From: Sporisorium sorghi
Lineage: Eukaryota; Basidiomycota; Ustilaginomycetes; Ustilaginales; Ustilaginaceae
Direction of reading: 5' to 3'
Assembly (NCBI GenBank): GCA_023212695.1
Contig: JALCCG010000015.1
Location: 1-64,000 of the forward strand
Length of the DNA stretch: 64,000 bases
The translations under genes were made by a program, and so were the position numbers. A model generated the notes under the pieces. The model was not told the origin of the DNA, did no database searches, and was given only the letters and a program-made list of their open reading frames with translations. Shown in pieces: positions 8,921 through 17,940 of this stretch. The first letter of the stretch is position 1. Each line of letters starts with the position of its first letter.

Positions 8921-11797
8921 ATGAGCTATCCAATACAGGGGTCGTCCTCACAGCCTTACGGCGCTTACACCTTCAACACGCCAGTGAAGCAACGACAACG
9001 GCGGCAGTATGTTACTCCCTCACAGCAGCAACAAAAGCGTCAATCTCCGTCAACACACCTCGCACGACGAGAGAACGTCGTCGACGCCTTGACTTGGAAT
9101 GCCGCTGCCAAGACTGCGAAACCCAAGCTCAACGAGTCGCCGCTCAAGGACGCTGTTCCCGGCGCCGCACAGCTCGACGCTCCCGCTTCTTGGCTCGAAG
9201 GCCGAAAGTATGCCGTCCTTATCGACGCTGGCTCTTCCGGTTCCCGCATGCAGGTCTACTCCTGGAAGGATCCCAAGCTCGAGCGTGCCTTGCGTGCCAG
9301 CAAAGGCCTAGATGCCAAGGTGCTTCCAAAAGTCGAAAAGGGCACCTGGGAAAACTCGGGCGTAGACTGGAGCCTCAAAGTCGAACCGGGTCTCTCGTCC
9401 TTCGGCGACCACCCAGCCGATGTCGGCAACTACCTTAAGGGCCTCCTCGATCACGCCGAAAAGATTGTGCCTCCATCTGCCTGGGCAGAGACTCCCATCT
9501 ATGTCATGGCAACAGCCGGCATGCGCTTGCTGCCTGATTCACAGCGACAAGCCGTGCTCGCCGAGACGTGCCGCTACATCCGCGAACACACGAGTTTCAG
9601 CCTCGACGGTGGAGGATGCAACGAGCATGTTCAGGTTATCAGCGGTGAAGAGGAAGGCCTCCTCGGATGGATCTCGGTCAACTACCTCATGGATGGCTTC
9701 CACATTCGCGGCAAAAAGGCCTCTCTCGACGGCGAGACCGACATCATGGAGGGCAAGTCGACTTTCGGCTTCCTCGACATGGGTGGTGCCAGCACGCAGA
9801 TCGCCTTTGAGCCCAGCAAAAAGGCGCTCCAGGGCGAAGGTGCCGCTGCGGAAGCCGACCTCACCACCGTGCCACTCCGTATGCTCGACGGCACTGAAGT
9901 CTCGCACAAGGTCTTTGTCACCACCTTCCTCGGCTACGGCACCAACCAGGCACGGCAGCGTTACATCGATCTGCTCCGCTCCGTTGCGGTCAAGGCGCAA
10001 GATGCGAATCAGCCCTTGTCAGACCCGTGTCTTCCGAATGGACTGCAACTGTCCCATGTCGATGGCAAACCGGATGTCTCGCTGATGGGCGCAGGAAACT
10101 TTACCGCCTGCCTCGAATCCATGCACCCCCTCTTGGACAAGGAAGCCGTCTGCAACAAGCCGCCCTGCCTCTTCCACGGCGTCCACGTGCCCAAGATCGA
10201 CTTTAGCGTCAACCACTTTATCGGCGTCTCGGAGTACTGGTTCAGCTCGCACGATGTCTTTGGACTCGGCGGCGTGTACGACTTTGTCGACTTCCAAAAG
10301 GCCGCCGTCGACTTTTGCGGAAAGCCCTGGGCCCAGCTCAAGCAGCATCTGGACGCCGGCGACCTGTTCGGACCTGAAGTGCAGCTCAGCCGTCTGCAGA
10401 CGCAGTGCTTCAAAGCGGCATGGATGGTCACCGTGCTGCACGAGGGCATCGGCATTCCACGCATCGTCGACCACAAGGGTGCAGGCGATGGCACCGATCA
10501 CGCCGACGAGGCGCAGGGCAAGGGAGAGCAAAAGAACCTCTTCCAGAGCGTCAACGACATTGACGGCTTCTCGGTCAGCTGGACGTTGGGCAAGGCCGTG
10601 CTGGAGGCGAGTCGCGACATTCCGCCTGCGCCTGGATCGCTGCCTTCGCCCTTTGACGAGCTCACCAAGTCGAACTCGAAGCTCGGCCAATGGGATCCTT
10701 TCCGACCCAAGTGGCCCACCACGGGGGAAGGCTCGGCATTCCCGCCGGCTCTGGGTGGAGCGAGGAGACACATGAGCCCCATCTCGCTGCTTGTGATGGT
10801 GGCCGTCTTCCTCGTGCTGCTCGTGACGTGCGTCTGCACTCGTGGTCGTGGCCCTCGCGCCACCAGGAGGCGAGCGGCAATCAAAGACATGCTCCCGCCA
10901 CCCCTGGGCACGCTCGGTGGCATGTGCAGCACCAAGCGCAACGGACGCGGCGACTACGTTCTTGCGAGCATGGAGGAAGCTGGCGGCGATGTGTCGAAGC
11001 GTGGATTCTGGTCCAAGTTGGGCTCGCGCACGGATGGCAAGGACTACAGCCCGACGATGGAGGCAGAGTTTGGATTTAGCTCCGAGGGCAGCTCGGAAGA
11101 GAGCAGCAGCGGTTCGAGCGGATCTGCTGGAGCAGCAGGTTTGCGGACGTCATCTTCGCGCAAACGAGCCAACACGGATGTGGCTGGTGTGCTGGCTTGG
11201 CCAGTACGCCGAGTGGCGCTTGCGCTGACGTCTACGTTCCCATCGCTTTTGCCGCGACGCTCGACGCGGTCCAAGAAGCGCAACTCGAGCCTGCCTCTGA
11301 GTCGCGACGGCTCGGCTTCGGATGGCATGCTCGGCCACGGTGCTCGGATTGCAGCTAGGAGAGGAGCAGCTACACCTACCATGGTGCGGGTGTCGCGTCC
11401 AGCATCTCCTACTTTTACTGGCATTACGACGGGTACCGCCATCTCACGACCGGCATCGCGCACCTCGAGTCGAGCACCTACGCCCGTGTTGGGACATCGT
11501 CTTACGTCGGCAACGCTTTCGACGCGATCTGGACTCACTACGCCTGGCGGCGGCAATGTCAGCGGCGCCCTGACGCCGAGTGGACCTGGTTCGCCGCTGG
11601 GCGAGCGCACGATTCGGCCTGGTCTGTTTGCCGCGTCGTTGAGTCGGGCCCATTCGATGGCAGACGTGACGACGGTGGATTCTGGCTTGCTGGTTGCACC
11701 TAGCACAAGGGCTCCGTCGAGGCAGGGCTTACCGGCGCCCGCTCATCTGAGTCCGATGTCGGAGCTGCGTAATGGGGATGGATCGCTTGACATGTGA
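8921..11797 (+). CDS. YND1: Golgi apyrase, GDA1/CD39 family
   Basis: The 958-residue product belongs to the nucleoside tri/diphosphatase (apyrase) family. All apyrase conserved regions are visible: IDAGSSGSR (101-109), ATAGMRLLPD (from 197), GEEEGLLGW (from 242) and FLDMGGASTQIAF (from 284), plus DPCLPNG and PCLFHGVHVP blocks typical of Ynd1. A single membrane segment at about 618-640 is followed by basic residues. A catalytic lumenal domain with C-terminal anchor is the Ynd1 layout, unlike Gda1, which is anchored at its N-terminus. The enzyme hydrolyses GDP and UDP left by glycosyltransferases in the Golgi lumen, so that nucleotide sugar import can continue. The roughly 315-residue Ser/Arg-rich cytosolic tail is longer than in yeast. 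The start is an ATG after a CT-rich leader. Single exon. Confidence 0.92.
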   Translation: MSYPIQGSSSQPYGAYTFNTPVKQRQRRQYVTPSQQQQKRQSPSTHLARRENVVDALTWNAAAKTAKPKLNESPLKDAVPGAAQLDAPASWLEGRKYAVLIDAGSSGSRMQVYSWKDPKLERALRASKGLDAKVLPKVEKGTWENSGVDWSLKVEPGLSSFGDHPADVGNYLKGLLDHAEKIVPPSAWAETPIYVMATAGMRLLPDSQRQAVLAETCRYIREHTSFSLDGGGCNEHVQVISGEEEGLLGWISVNYLMDGFHIRGKKASLDGETDIMEGKSTFGFLDMGGASTQIAFEPSKKALQGEGAAAEADLTTVPLRMLDGTEVSHKVFVTTFLGYGTNQARQRYIDLLRSVAVKAQDANQPLSDPCLPNGLQLSHVDGKPDVSLMGAGNFTACLESMHPLLDKEAVCNKPPCLFHGVHVPKIDFSVNHFIGVSEYWFSSHDVFGLGGVYDFVDFQKAAVDFCGKPWAQLKQHLDAGDLFGPEVQLSRLQTQCFKAAWMVTVLHEGIGIPRIVDHKGAGDGTDHADEAQGKGEQKNLFQSVNDIDGFSVSWTLGKAVLEASRDIPPAPGSLPSPFDELTKSNSKLGQWDPFRPKWPTTGEGSAFPPALGGARRHMSPISLLVMVAVFLVLLVTCVCTRGRGPRATRRRAAIKDMLPPPLGTLGGMCSTKRNGRGDYVLASMEEAGGDVSKRGFWSKLGSRTDGKDYSPTMEAEFGFSSEGSSEESSSGSSGSAGAAGLRTSSSRKRANTDVAGVLAWPVRRVALALTSTFPSLLPRRSTRSKKRNSSLPLSRDGSASDGMLGHGARIAARRGAATPTMVRVSRPASPTFTGITTGTAISRPASRTSSRAPTPVLGHRLTSATLSTRSGLTTPGGGNVSGALTPSGPGSPLGERTIRPGLFAASLSRAHSMADVTTVDSGLLVAPSTRAPSRQGLPAPAHLSPMSELRNGDGSLDM

Positions 11798-12598
11798 ACA
11801 TTTTTTCACGAACATTGCAACTGTTGCGCTTTTTTGCTACGAGTTGGTCTCTTCTTTCGGTTTCTATCTGTCACACACACACTCTTACGAGCTCACTTTT
11901 TGGTCAACGCATTTTGATATTGCAATATTATGCGTCTGTACTCTTAGAAGATCCCTGTGCGTTAATGAGTCTGAGGTGGAAAGCTTGACACTGTGAGAAG
12001 CGTTCGATGAGCAAAAGGCAGAGCAGAAGCGAGGAAAGCTCCAGAGAGGCATCTGCAGCATGACGAAACGGTGATCGGGTGCAACTGCCCGATCTGGGTG
12101 GAAGTGAATAGAAATTTTTTCAAGTCGTAGATACAAAGCAGTACAAAAGGCTTGATTTGGGGAGGGTTACAAAAATTTAGCAGCGAGGCACACGACTTTT
12201 TCCCAACTTTCCTTCTTACCTTTCCCGTCTTCTCACCATTCGACGACGTTCACCGACACCACCTCAGCATCATCACCACCTCGCGCTGCATCGCACTGAA
12301 GGTATAAAGTGCACAACCTTTGCAACTGCTTCCATTGACACACCCAGTGCGGTGCATACGACGAAGCACTACGAAGTAGCGATCGACCGCTGAAGGAGGC
12401 AGGTTCGGCAGCGAGGACTGTATAACCGGAACGATCGCCTCTCCATACGGCTTTCCGTACGGCTCTCGACTGTCTGTAGCGGAGGAAGAAAGCTACTAGG
12501 AATTCTGCTCCCGTTCATATTCGGCTTTCGAGCGACTTGGACAGCCGGTCTTCCCCCAACACAGCACATACCCTTCCTCTCCCACACACACATCAACC
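11798..12598. other. Intergenic, TMA46 promoter
   Basis: About 800 bp lie between the YND1 stop and the TMA46 start, with no supported gene. The proximal part has a short CA repeat (about 11872-11882), and the distal part has a TATAAAG about 290 bp before the TMA46 ATG. Confidence 0.6.
12303..12308 (+). promoter_or_regulatory. Candidate TATA box for TMA46
   Basis: A TATAAA followed by G lies about 295 bp upstream of the TMA46 ATG in otherwise C/A-rich sequence. The position fits a leader of some 200 nt. This is motif-only evidence. Confidence 0.3.
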
Positions 12599-13657
12599 AT
12601 GCCACCAAAAGGCAAAGACAAAGGCGGGGGCGGCTCCAAAGTCGCCGTCGACAAAACCTTCGGCATGAAGAACAAAAAGGGAGGCAAGGGGCAAAAGCAA
12701 GTCGCGCTCATCCAACAGCAGCAAAAAGTAGCCGGCAAGTCCAAAGAGCAACTAGCCAAGGAAAAGAAAAAGGAGGAGGACAAAAAGGCCGCAGCAGCCG
12801 CGGCGAAGGAGCGTGCAGCCGATCCTCTATTCAGCATTATCCAGCCCAAAGTGCCATTCGGGGTGGACCCAAAAACGGTCACCTGTGCATTTTGGAAAGC
12901 GGGGCGGTGCGATAAAGGCAGCAAGTGCAAGTATGGGCACAGCAACGACGCGGCGCGCAAAACCGAAAAGAAAGATCTGTACGTCGACATGCGCGACGAT
13001 GCCGAGGACAAGAAGCTCGACACGATGGACAAGTGGGACGACGCCAAACTCAACAGCGTCATCCTGTCGAAGCACGGCAACCCCCGTGCGACTACGGACA
13101 AAGTGTGCAAGTTCTTCCTGCAAGCTGTGGAGGACGGCAAGTACGGCTGGTTCTGGGAATGCCCCAACGGCGGCGAAAAGTGCATGTACCGCCACCGCCT
13201 CCCGCCCGGGTTCGTCCTCAAGAGCCAGAAAAAGGAACTCGAAGCACTCGAAAAAGCAAACGAGATCAGCCTCGAAGATTTCCTCGAGACGGAACGCCAC
13301 AAACTCGGCAGCAACCTCACCCCCGTCACCGCCGAATCCTTCGCCGCGTGGAAAAAGCAGCGCATGGACAAAAAGCAAGCTGAAGCGGAGATGTTGCAGA
13401 AGAAGAAAGAGGCCCAAGCAGCCGCGAATAAGATGGCGGGTTTGAGCGGAAGGGAGATGTTCTCGTTGAATCCGGACATGTTTGTCGACGATGATGATGA
13501 AGGGGAGGATGAGGGCGAGTTCGACCTGGAGCAGTATATGAATAAGGGGTGGGAGCAGGGCAGGCAGGAGGACGAGGAGCAGAGGGGGATCAGTGGCGAT
13601 GAGGATGACGAGGGGGTTGAGGGCGCGGCGAATGGGGTGGGCAAGTTGGCGGTTTGA
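12599..13657 (+). CDS. TMA46: CCCH zinc-finger DRG family-regulatory protein
   Basis: The 352-residue product is Lys-rich at its N-terminus and has two CCCH fingers. The first uses C96, C104, C110 and H114 (C-x7-C-x5-C-x3-H); the second, longer one uses C170, C188, C195 and H199 and contains the family signature KYGWFWECP. After that come LPPGFVLKS and the DFRP-type segment ISLEDFLETERHKLG, followed by an acidic tail. This is the layout of yeast Tma46 and human ZC3H15 (DFRP1), which bind and stabilise the GTPase Rbg1/DRG1 and associate with translating ribosomes. The ATG sits in an ACC-ATG-CC context. Single exon. It converges on TDP1. Confidence 0.93.
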   Translation: MPPKGKDKGGGGSKVAVDKTFGMKNKKGGKGQKQVALIQQQQKVAGKSKEQLAKEKKKEEDKKAAAAAAKERAADPLFSIIQPKVPFGVDPKTVTCAFWKAGRCDKGSKCKYGHSNDAARKTEKKDLYVDMRDDAEDKKLDTMDKWDDAKLNSVILSKHGNPRATTDKVCKFFLQAVEDGKYGWFWECPNGGEKCMYRHRLPPGFVLKSQKKELEALEKANEISLEDFLETERHKLGSNLTPVTAESFAAWKKQRMDKKQAEAEMLQKKKEAQAAANKMAGLSGREMFSLNPDMFVDDDDEGEDEGEFDLEQYMNKGWEQGRQEDEEQRGISGDEDDEGVEGAANGVGKLAV

Positions 13658-13822
13658 AGGCGGGAGCGGGCTCAGTCACAGGCGTTGCATTGCAATCTCA
13701 GACGGCATTTCAGAAAGCACATTCTTCAATTCGCGATCGTGCGTGTGTGTGTGAGGAGGTGGCGCTCAACATCGCTCGGACACCTTCCTCGTCGTCTCAC
13801 TCTGAACGGCGGCGCCGAGGCA

Positions 13823-16027
13823 TCAGAGCAGAGCTCGAGCCGAAGTATTGTCCTGTCGCCCACACAAGCAAAGCGTTTTTTGTCAGTTTGACCCTCTCTA
13901 CCCAACCTCGAATCGCTGTGCAAGAGCAAAACTCACCCAAGGCCCATCCTCGCTGGCATACGCCTGCACCGGCCTATGGTACACCACCGCCCTCAGCCCC
14001 TCGGCCTCCACGCCCCGCGCTTGCACCTCGGACGCATAAATGGGCAGCACCACGCCCAGCTCCCAATTCATACAGCTCATCGTAGGCTTGTTAGCACTGC
14101 CACTAACAGTGCCGTGCGCAGCGCGCGTGAAGTTAGCGCTGCCGAGGTACGTCCACCCAACTGGCTGTTCTGCGGGTCGTGGGCCTGACCACTCCGCCTT
14201 TTCGCCTCCGGGAGGTTGAGGGGGTTTACCAGAGATGTACGTGTCGCTGGCATCGACGAAGGCCTGGTTTACTAGAGCGGCGCCGTGCGCGCTGAGTGCG
14301 AGGATGGATTTGGCGTGGATCATGAGGTCGCCGCGCCGGCTTTGCGGGGTGTGGTAGAGTGGTTTGATGCTGTTTTTTTTTTTTTTTAGCGGACAATGTC
14401 AGTACGCTCTCTCTGAATCGAGTAGTGCTTGGAGGGGGGTGGGGACTTACGACGACTCAGCGAAACTCTCGGCCTTGCCAAAAAAACTCAACGCACCCAA
14501 CGGCCCCTCCACCGCCCTCTCCTCGACATACCGATGGCTCGGAAAGCACACCTTGACCGGCGGCAGCCCCTTCTCCCGCCCCACCAACCGCGCATACTCA
14601 TCATGCACCTCGTTCGCCCGCCCCTTCAACGGCAGCACGCGCCGCGGATCCACCCCGCTCGCAAGCACATGGAAATGCTCCACCCACTTCACATCGTGAT
14701 TCGTCAAACTGGACCCTTGACACTCGACTTCCAGCTTGTGCGTCGGCCGCATGCCCAGATCACGCACGACTCGGCCCAGCCTACCCAGGCCCTGCGTCTC
14801 GATGCGCTCCCACTCGGTCAGGCTCGTGGGCTCGGGCCAGCTGGCGACGATGCGCGCGCGGGTCGCGCCCGTGAAATCGTACTCGTCGAGAGCGGTGTAG
14901 ATGGGGTGTGTGGCGGGGAGGCTGAGCGAGCGCAGCACGCGGGTGAGTTGTGGTTTGAAGTCGTTGACGTTGCCCGTGGTGGATCTGCTTGAGGGACCTG
15001 TGATGTTGGATGCTGAAGCACGGAGCGGGAAGTCCTGGATAAACGCCGTATTCTCGATACGCTCCCAGTCGATCTGGTTCAAGTTTCCGCTCAAGATCGC
15101 CACTCGAAGAAAGTCGCCGTGAACGAGGATCAAAAACTTCATGTGCTGCGTAAGCCACCCGCCCTTGGGCTTGTGCGGCACGCAGATCTGCCAGCCGGGG
15201 CAGCGGGCGAACTCGCCGCCGAAGATCTCGCTCGCGTGCAGACCGGGTCGCGCCACCGCCGGATCGGTGCGGTAGTCTTCCTTCGGCGGTGGCAGGACCA
15301 GTGTGACAGGCACACCGCGCGGGAAGAGCGAGTAGAGCCAGTCCATGCGCAGATCGTACGTCGCCAGCACGGCAAAGCGCAGACTGTCGCGGTCGGTCGC
15401 GGTGGCTGGGAGCAGCATTTGCGAGATGCTGACGCCAGCGCGCGATTTGTCGGCGTATCGGTTGTAGCTGTGCTTGATGGTGCCCGTCCAGAACCTGCTT
15501 GTGGGTTGGATGGGGTCGGTTGCGCTTGAGTAGGAGGTGTTGGTGGTACTCGATGCGGACTTGGAGCTAGAGGCGTTGCTGGAGGGGGTCTTCGACGTGG
15601 ATGCAGCATTGCTTGCTGGGGCTGATGAGGTCGAAGCAAGGCTAGCTGCGAGTACAGCTGGGCCATAGCCGCTCTTGCTGCGCTTCACCTCGACCTGAGT
15701 CTCGTCGTCGTCATCCGACTCGCTCGGCCGATTCTGCTCCCTCCTCCGCTTGCGCGCCCGTTCCATTCGCTCCAGCTCGAGCTGTCGTCGGTCCGGCAGC
15801 AGTGCGAGCAGGCCAGACGTCGAGGAACCAGCTGCGGACGAAACCGCATTGTTGGTGGATGACTCCTTAGCTCGCGCTGAACTTGCAGTGCTCTGTTGCG
15901 TCTCGACATCCGGCCGTCGTTGTGTCGAGAACGTTGGTTGCTTGGCTCGTTGCAGAGTGGGCCTCTCTGACTCGCTGAGCGTGTCCGAGTCCGAGTCGGA
16001 TATGACGATTGTATGCTTGCCTGCCAT
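13823..16027 (-). CDS. TDP1: Tyrosyl-DNA phosphodiesterase 1, three exons
   Basis: My model is exon 1 16027-14451, intron 14450-14370 (81 bp), exon 2 14369-13937, intron 13936-13853 (84 bp, GTGAGT donor) and exon 3 13852-13823, giving 679 residues. Two HKD-type active sites are split by the first intron: H295/K297 in QHMKFLI and H544/K546 in MIHAKSI, with GSANFT after the second. The family removes topoisomerase I peptides from 3' DNA ends through a covalent His intermediate. The N-terminus is Ser-rich and starts MAGKHTIVISDSDSD, where VIS plus acidic residues looks like a SUMO-interaction motif. The frame is open upstream of 16027 but without an ATG. The tiny last exon is the least certain part; without that splice the protein ends 13 residues beyond GPW. 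It is divergent from the SET gene. Confidence 0.88.
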
Positions 16028-16271
16028 GTCGTTGACTCGGGAGTATGCAAGGGAGGGATGGATGATCGAAGAAGTGAGAGAGCGGAAGCAACTTCTGTCA
16101 ATGCGCAGCAACTCCCAATTCAAGGGTCCTAAAGATGAGATTTTTGACAGCTTTTCTCCACATACCGATTAATTCACCGAAAATTCCTCCCAAATCGCAC
16201 CTTTTCTTCTCATCCACTCGATCCTCTCTCTCCACCACCACACACCTCCTCCCAACCCGCTCTCCTTCAGC
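16028..16271. promoter_or_regulatory. Shared promoter of TDP1 and SET-domain gene
   Basis: The 244 bp between two divergent ATGs must hold both core promoters. The right half is CT-rich on the plus strand (CACTCGATCC...CTCCACC), as expected for a leader of the SET gene. No TATA box is evident. Confidence 0.5.
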
Positions 16272-17750
16272 ATGCCAGAACCACATCCTCTTCTAGACTG
16301 GTTCGCCTCAGTCGGCATCACGCTCCATCCCCACCTCTACCTCGCCCAGGACCCCCTCACAGGCCTCTCGTTCTACACCGCCCAACCCTTGCCTCCAGAC
16401 ACCACGGTCATCCGCGTGCCGCGTCAGCTGTGCATCACGTCGCAATCTGCGCTCGAGAGGGTGCAGGCACTGCTGCGCGAGCTGTGTGGGTCAGTGGTGG
16501 AGCTGGATCCGGCGGAGCTGCCTGCGCCGGACTGGATATTGTTGTATTTGGTGCTGTGCCGGATGGCGGAGGTTTGGGTTGCGACTGACCCGCAGGAGCA
16601 GGAGGGGGTGAGGAAAGTGTTGGAGCATCTGGCGTACGTCGCACATATACCGAAGGTGATCACGACGCCGTTGCATTTCAGCGTGGCTGAGCTGGGGCTG
16701 TTGGCGAATACACCGCTGGTTGCGTCCACGGAGAAGCGGCTCAGCGAGACCATCATCGACTGTGAGCGCGCGCGGGCGCTCCTCCTTCCCCACCTGACCC
16801 CGCTCTCGAGCGGACAAGGCTTCGCAGCGTACCTCGCGCACACCCTGCAGCCCGTCACCTCAGCGCAAGTGCAAACCGACCCGATGATGGCACGCACGCA
16901 GCACGCAGCGCTCGAGCTGTGGCGCTGGGCCGAGTCCGCGTTCACCTCGCGCTCGTTCCCGCCCCGCTTGATCGGGCTTTCCTCCTCGGCACCGGTGCTG
17001 ATCCCGGGGTACGACACGTTCAACCACGCCCGCGCCCGCGCCGTCACCTGGTCGCTCACCAACACCGACGTGTGCATGACGCTCAACCATGCGCTCCCCA
17101 CCGCGCCCGTGCAGGTGTACAACAATTACGGCGGTAAGTCGAACGAGGAGTTCCTCGCCGGGTATGGGTTTACGCTGGATACGTGCAGCGAGGATACGCT
17201 GGCGCTCCGGCTGGGCGGGAGTGGCGATGCGGAGGTGGCGAGTGTCACGCACTACTGGCGCATCCCCACCTCGGCGGGCGAGGAGGAGCTGCGCGATGCG
17301 GAGGGGAGGTTCGTCGAGCCAGCGTGCCCCGCGCCCGGGCTGCCCGAGGAGATACGCCGCACGTGTGTGCACTCCCCCGGCTTGTCGAGCGTCGAGGTGT
17401 ACGGGAGGGTGCTGGAGGTGCTGGAGGCCATGTTGCTGGGTAAGCGCAAGGCGTTTCGCTCGAGTCAGCGCGCGTTTGACGACTTGATAGAGTCGACGTT
17501 GGTCGAGGGTGCAGAGGCGGCGTGGGATCGTGCAAAGCCGGACATGGTGAGAAGGGTCGTGTATGATAATGTTGCGCGGTATAGAAAGGGTCAGTTGGCG
17601 CTGCTGAATCACGCTGTGCAGTGGACGAGGGCGATGCTGGAGAGGGTGGATGAGGTGATGGATGCCGAGCAGGACGAGATGGACGAGGACTACGAAGAGG
17701 ACGAGGCGCGAGAGGAGGTGGAAAACCGTCAAGAAGGGGATTCAAGGTGA
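16272..17750 (+). CDS. SET-domain protein lysine methyltransferase
   Basis: The 492-residue product resembles the Rubisco-LSMT/SETD6/Rkm class of non-histone lysine methyltransferases. It has an N-terminal half-SET segment (PLLDWFASVG, then PLPPDTTVIRVPRQLCIT), a helical insert, and the SET core LIPGYDTFNH (243-252) and NNYGGKSNEEFLAGYGF (from 284). In this family the NH and Y/F residues bind S-adenosylmethionine and the target lysine. The C-terminal helical part (about 350-460) would bind substrate, and the last 30 residues are acidic. Likely targets are ribosomal proteins or elongation factors, by analogy with yeast Rkm enzymes; the true substrate cannot be read from sequence. It is a single exon: a GTAAGT at 17134 lies inside the conserved motif and is evidently not used. 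Confidence 0.85.
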   Translation: MPEPHPLLDWFASVGITLHPHLYLAQDPLTGLSFYTAQPLPPDTTVIRVPRQLCITSQSALERVQALLRELCGSVVELDPAELPAPDWILLYLVLCRMAEVWVATDPQEQEGVRKVLEHLAYVAHIPKVITTPLHFSVAELGLLANTPLVASTEKRLSETIIDCERARALLLPHLTPLSSGQGFAAYLAHTLQPVTSAQVQTDPMMARTQHAALELWRWAESAFTSRSFPPRLIGLSSSAPVLIPGYDTFNHARARAVTWSLTNTDVCMTLNHALPTAPVQVYNNYGGKSNEEFLAGYGFTLDTCSEDTLALRLGGSGDAEVASVTHYWRIPTSAGEEELRDAEGRFVEPACPAPGLPEEIRRTCVHSPGLSSVEVYGRVLEVLEAMLLGKRKAFRSSQRAFDDLIESTLVEGAEAAWDRAKPDMVRRVVYDNVARYRKGQLALLNHAVQWTRAMLERVDEVMDAEQDEMDEDYEEDEAREEVENRQEGDSR

Positions 17751-17940
17751 GCGGGGGGCAATGTTCGTTCACGACTCGCTGCGTTCAAGGGATTCCACAC
17801 ATTCTTCTCGCAGAACGACACACGTGCGATCAAGAACCACATCGATTGCCACTCAAAACCCCCAATTAATAATACACAGTTGGCCACGGCCTCACTCTAT
17901 CGACCTCCCTCCCATCACCATCACAACTCCCCTCTTGCGC

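Noticed and set aside
7944..8924. 326-codon plus-strand ORF ending at the YND1 start
   Set aside because: It is CT-repeat-derived Ser/Leu/His sequence lying in the probable YND1 leader, with no recognisable domain.
12496..13644. 382-codon minus-strand ORF
   Set aside because: It is antisense to TMA46, with Ser/Phe/Leu-rich shadow composition and no domain.
17134..17139. GTAAGT possible splice donor in the SET gene
   Set aside because: It lies inside the conserved NNYGGKSNEEF motif and the frame continues with conserved residues, so splicing there would destroy the domain.
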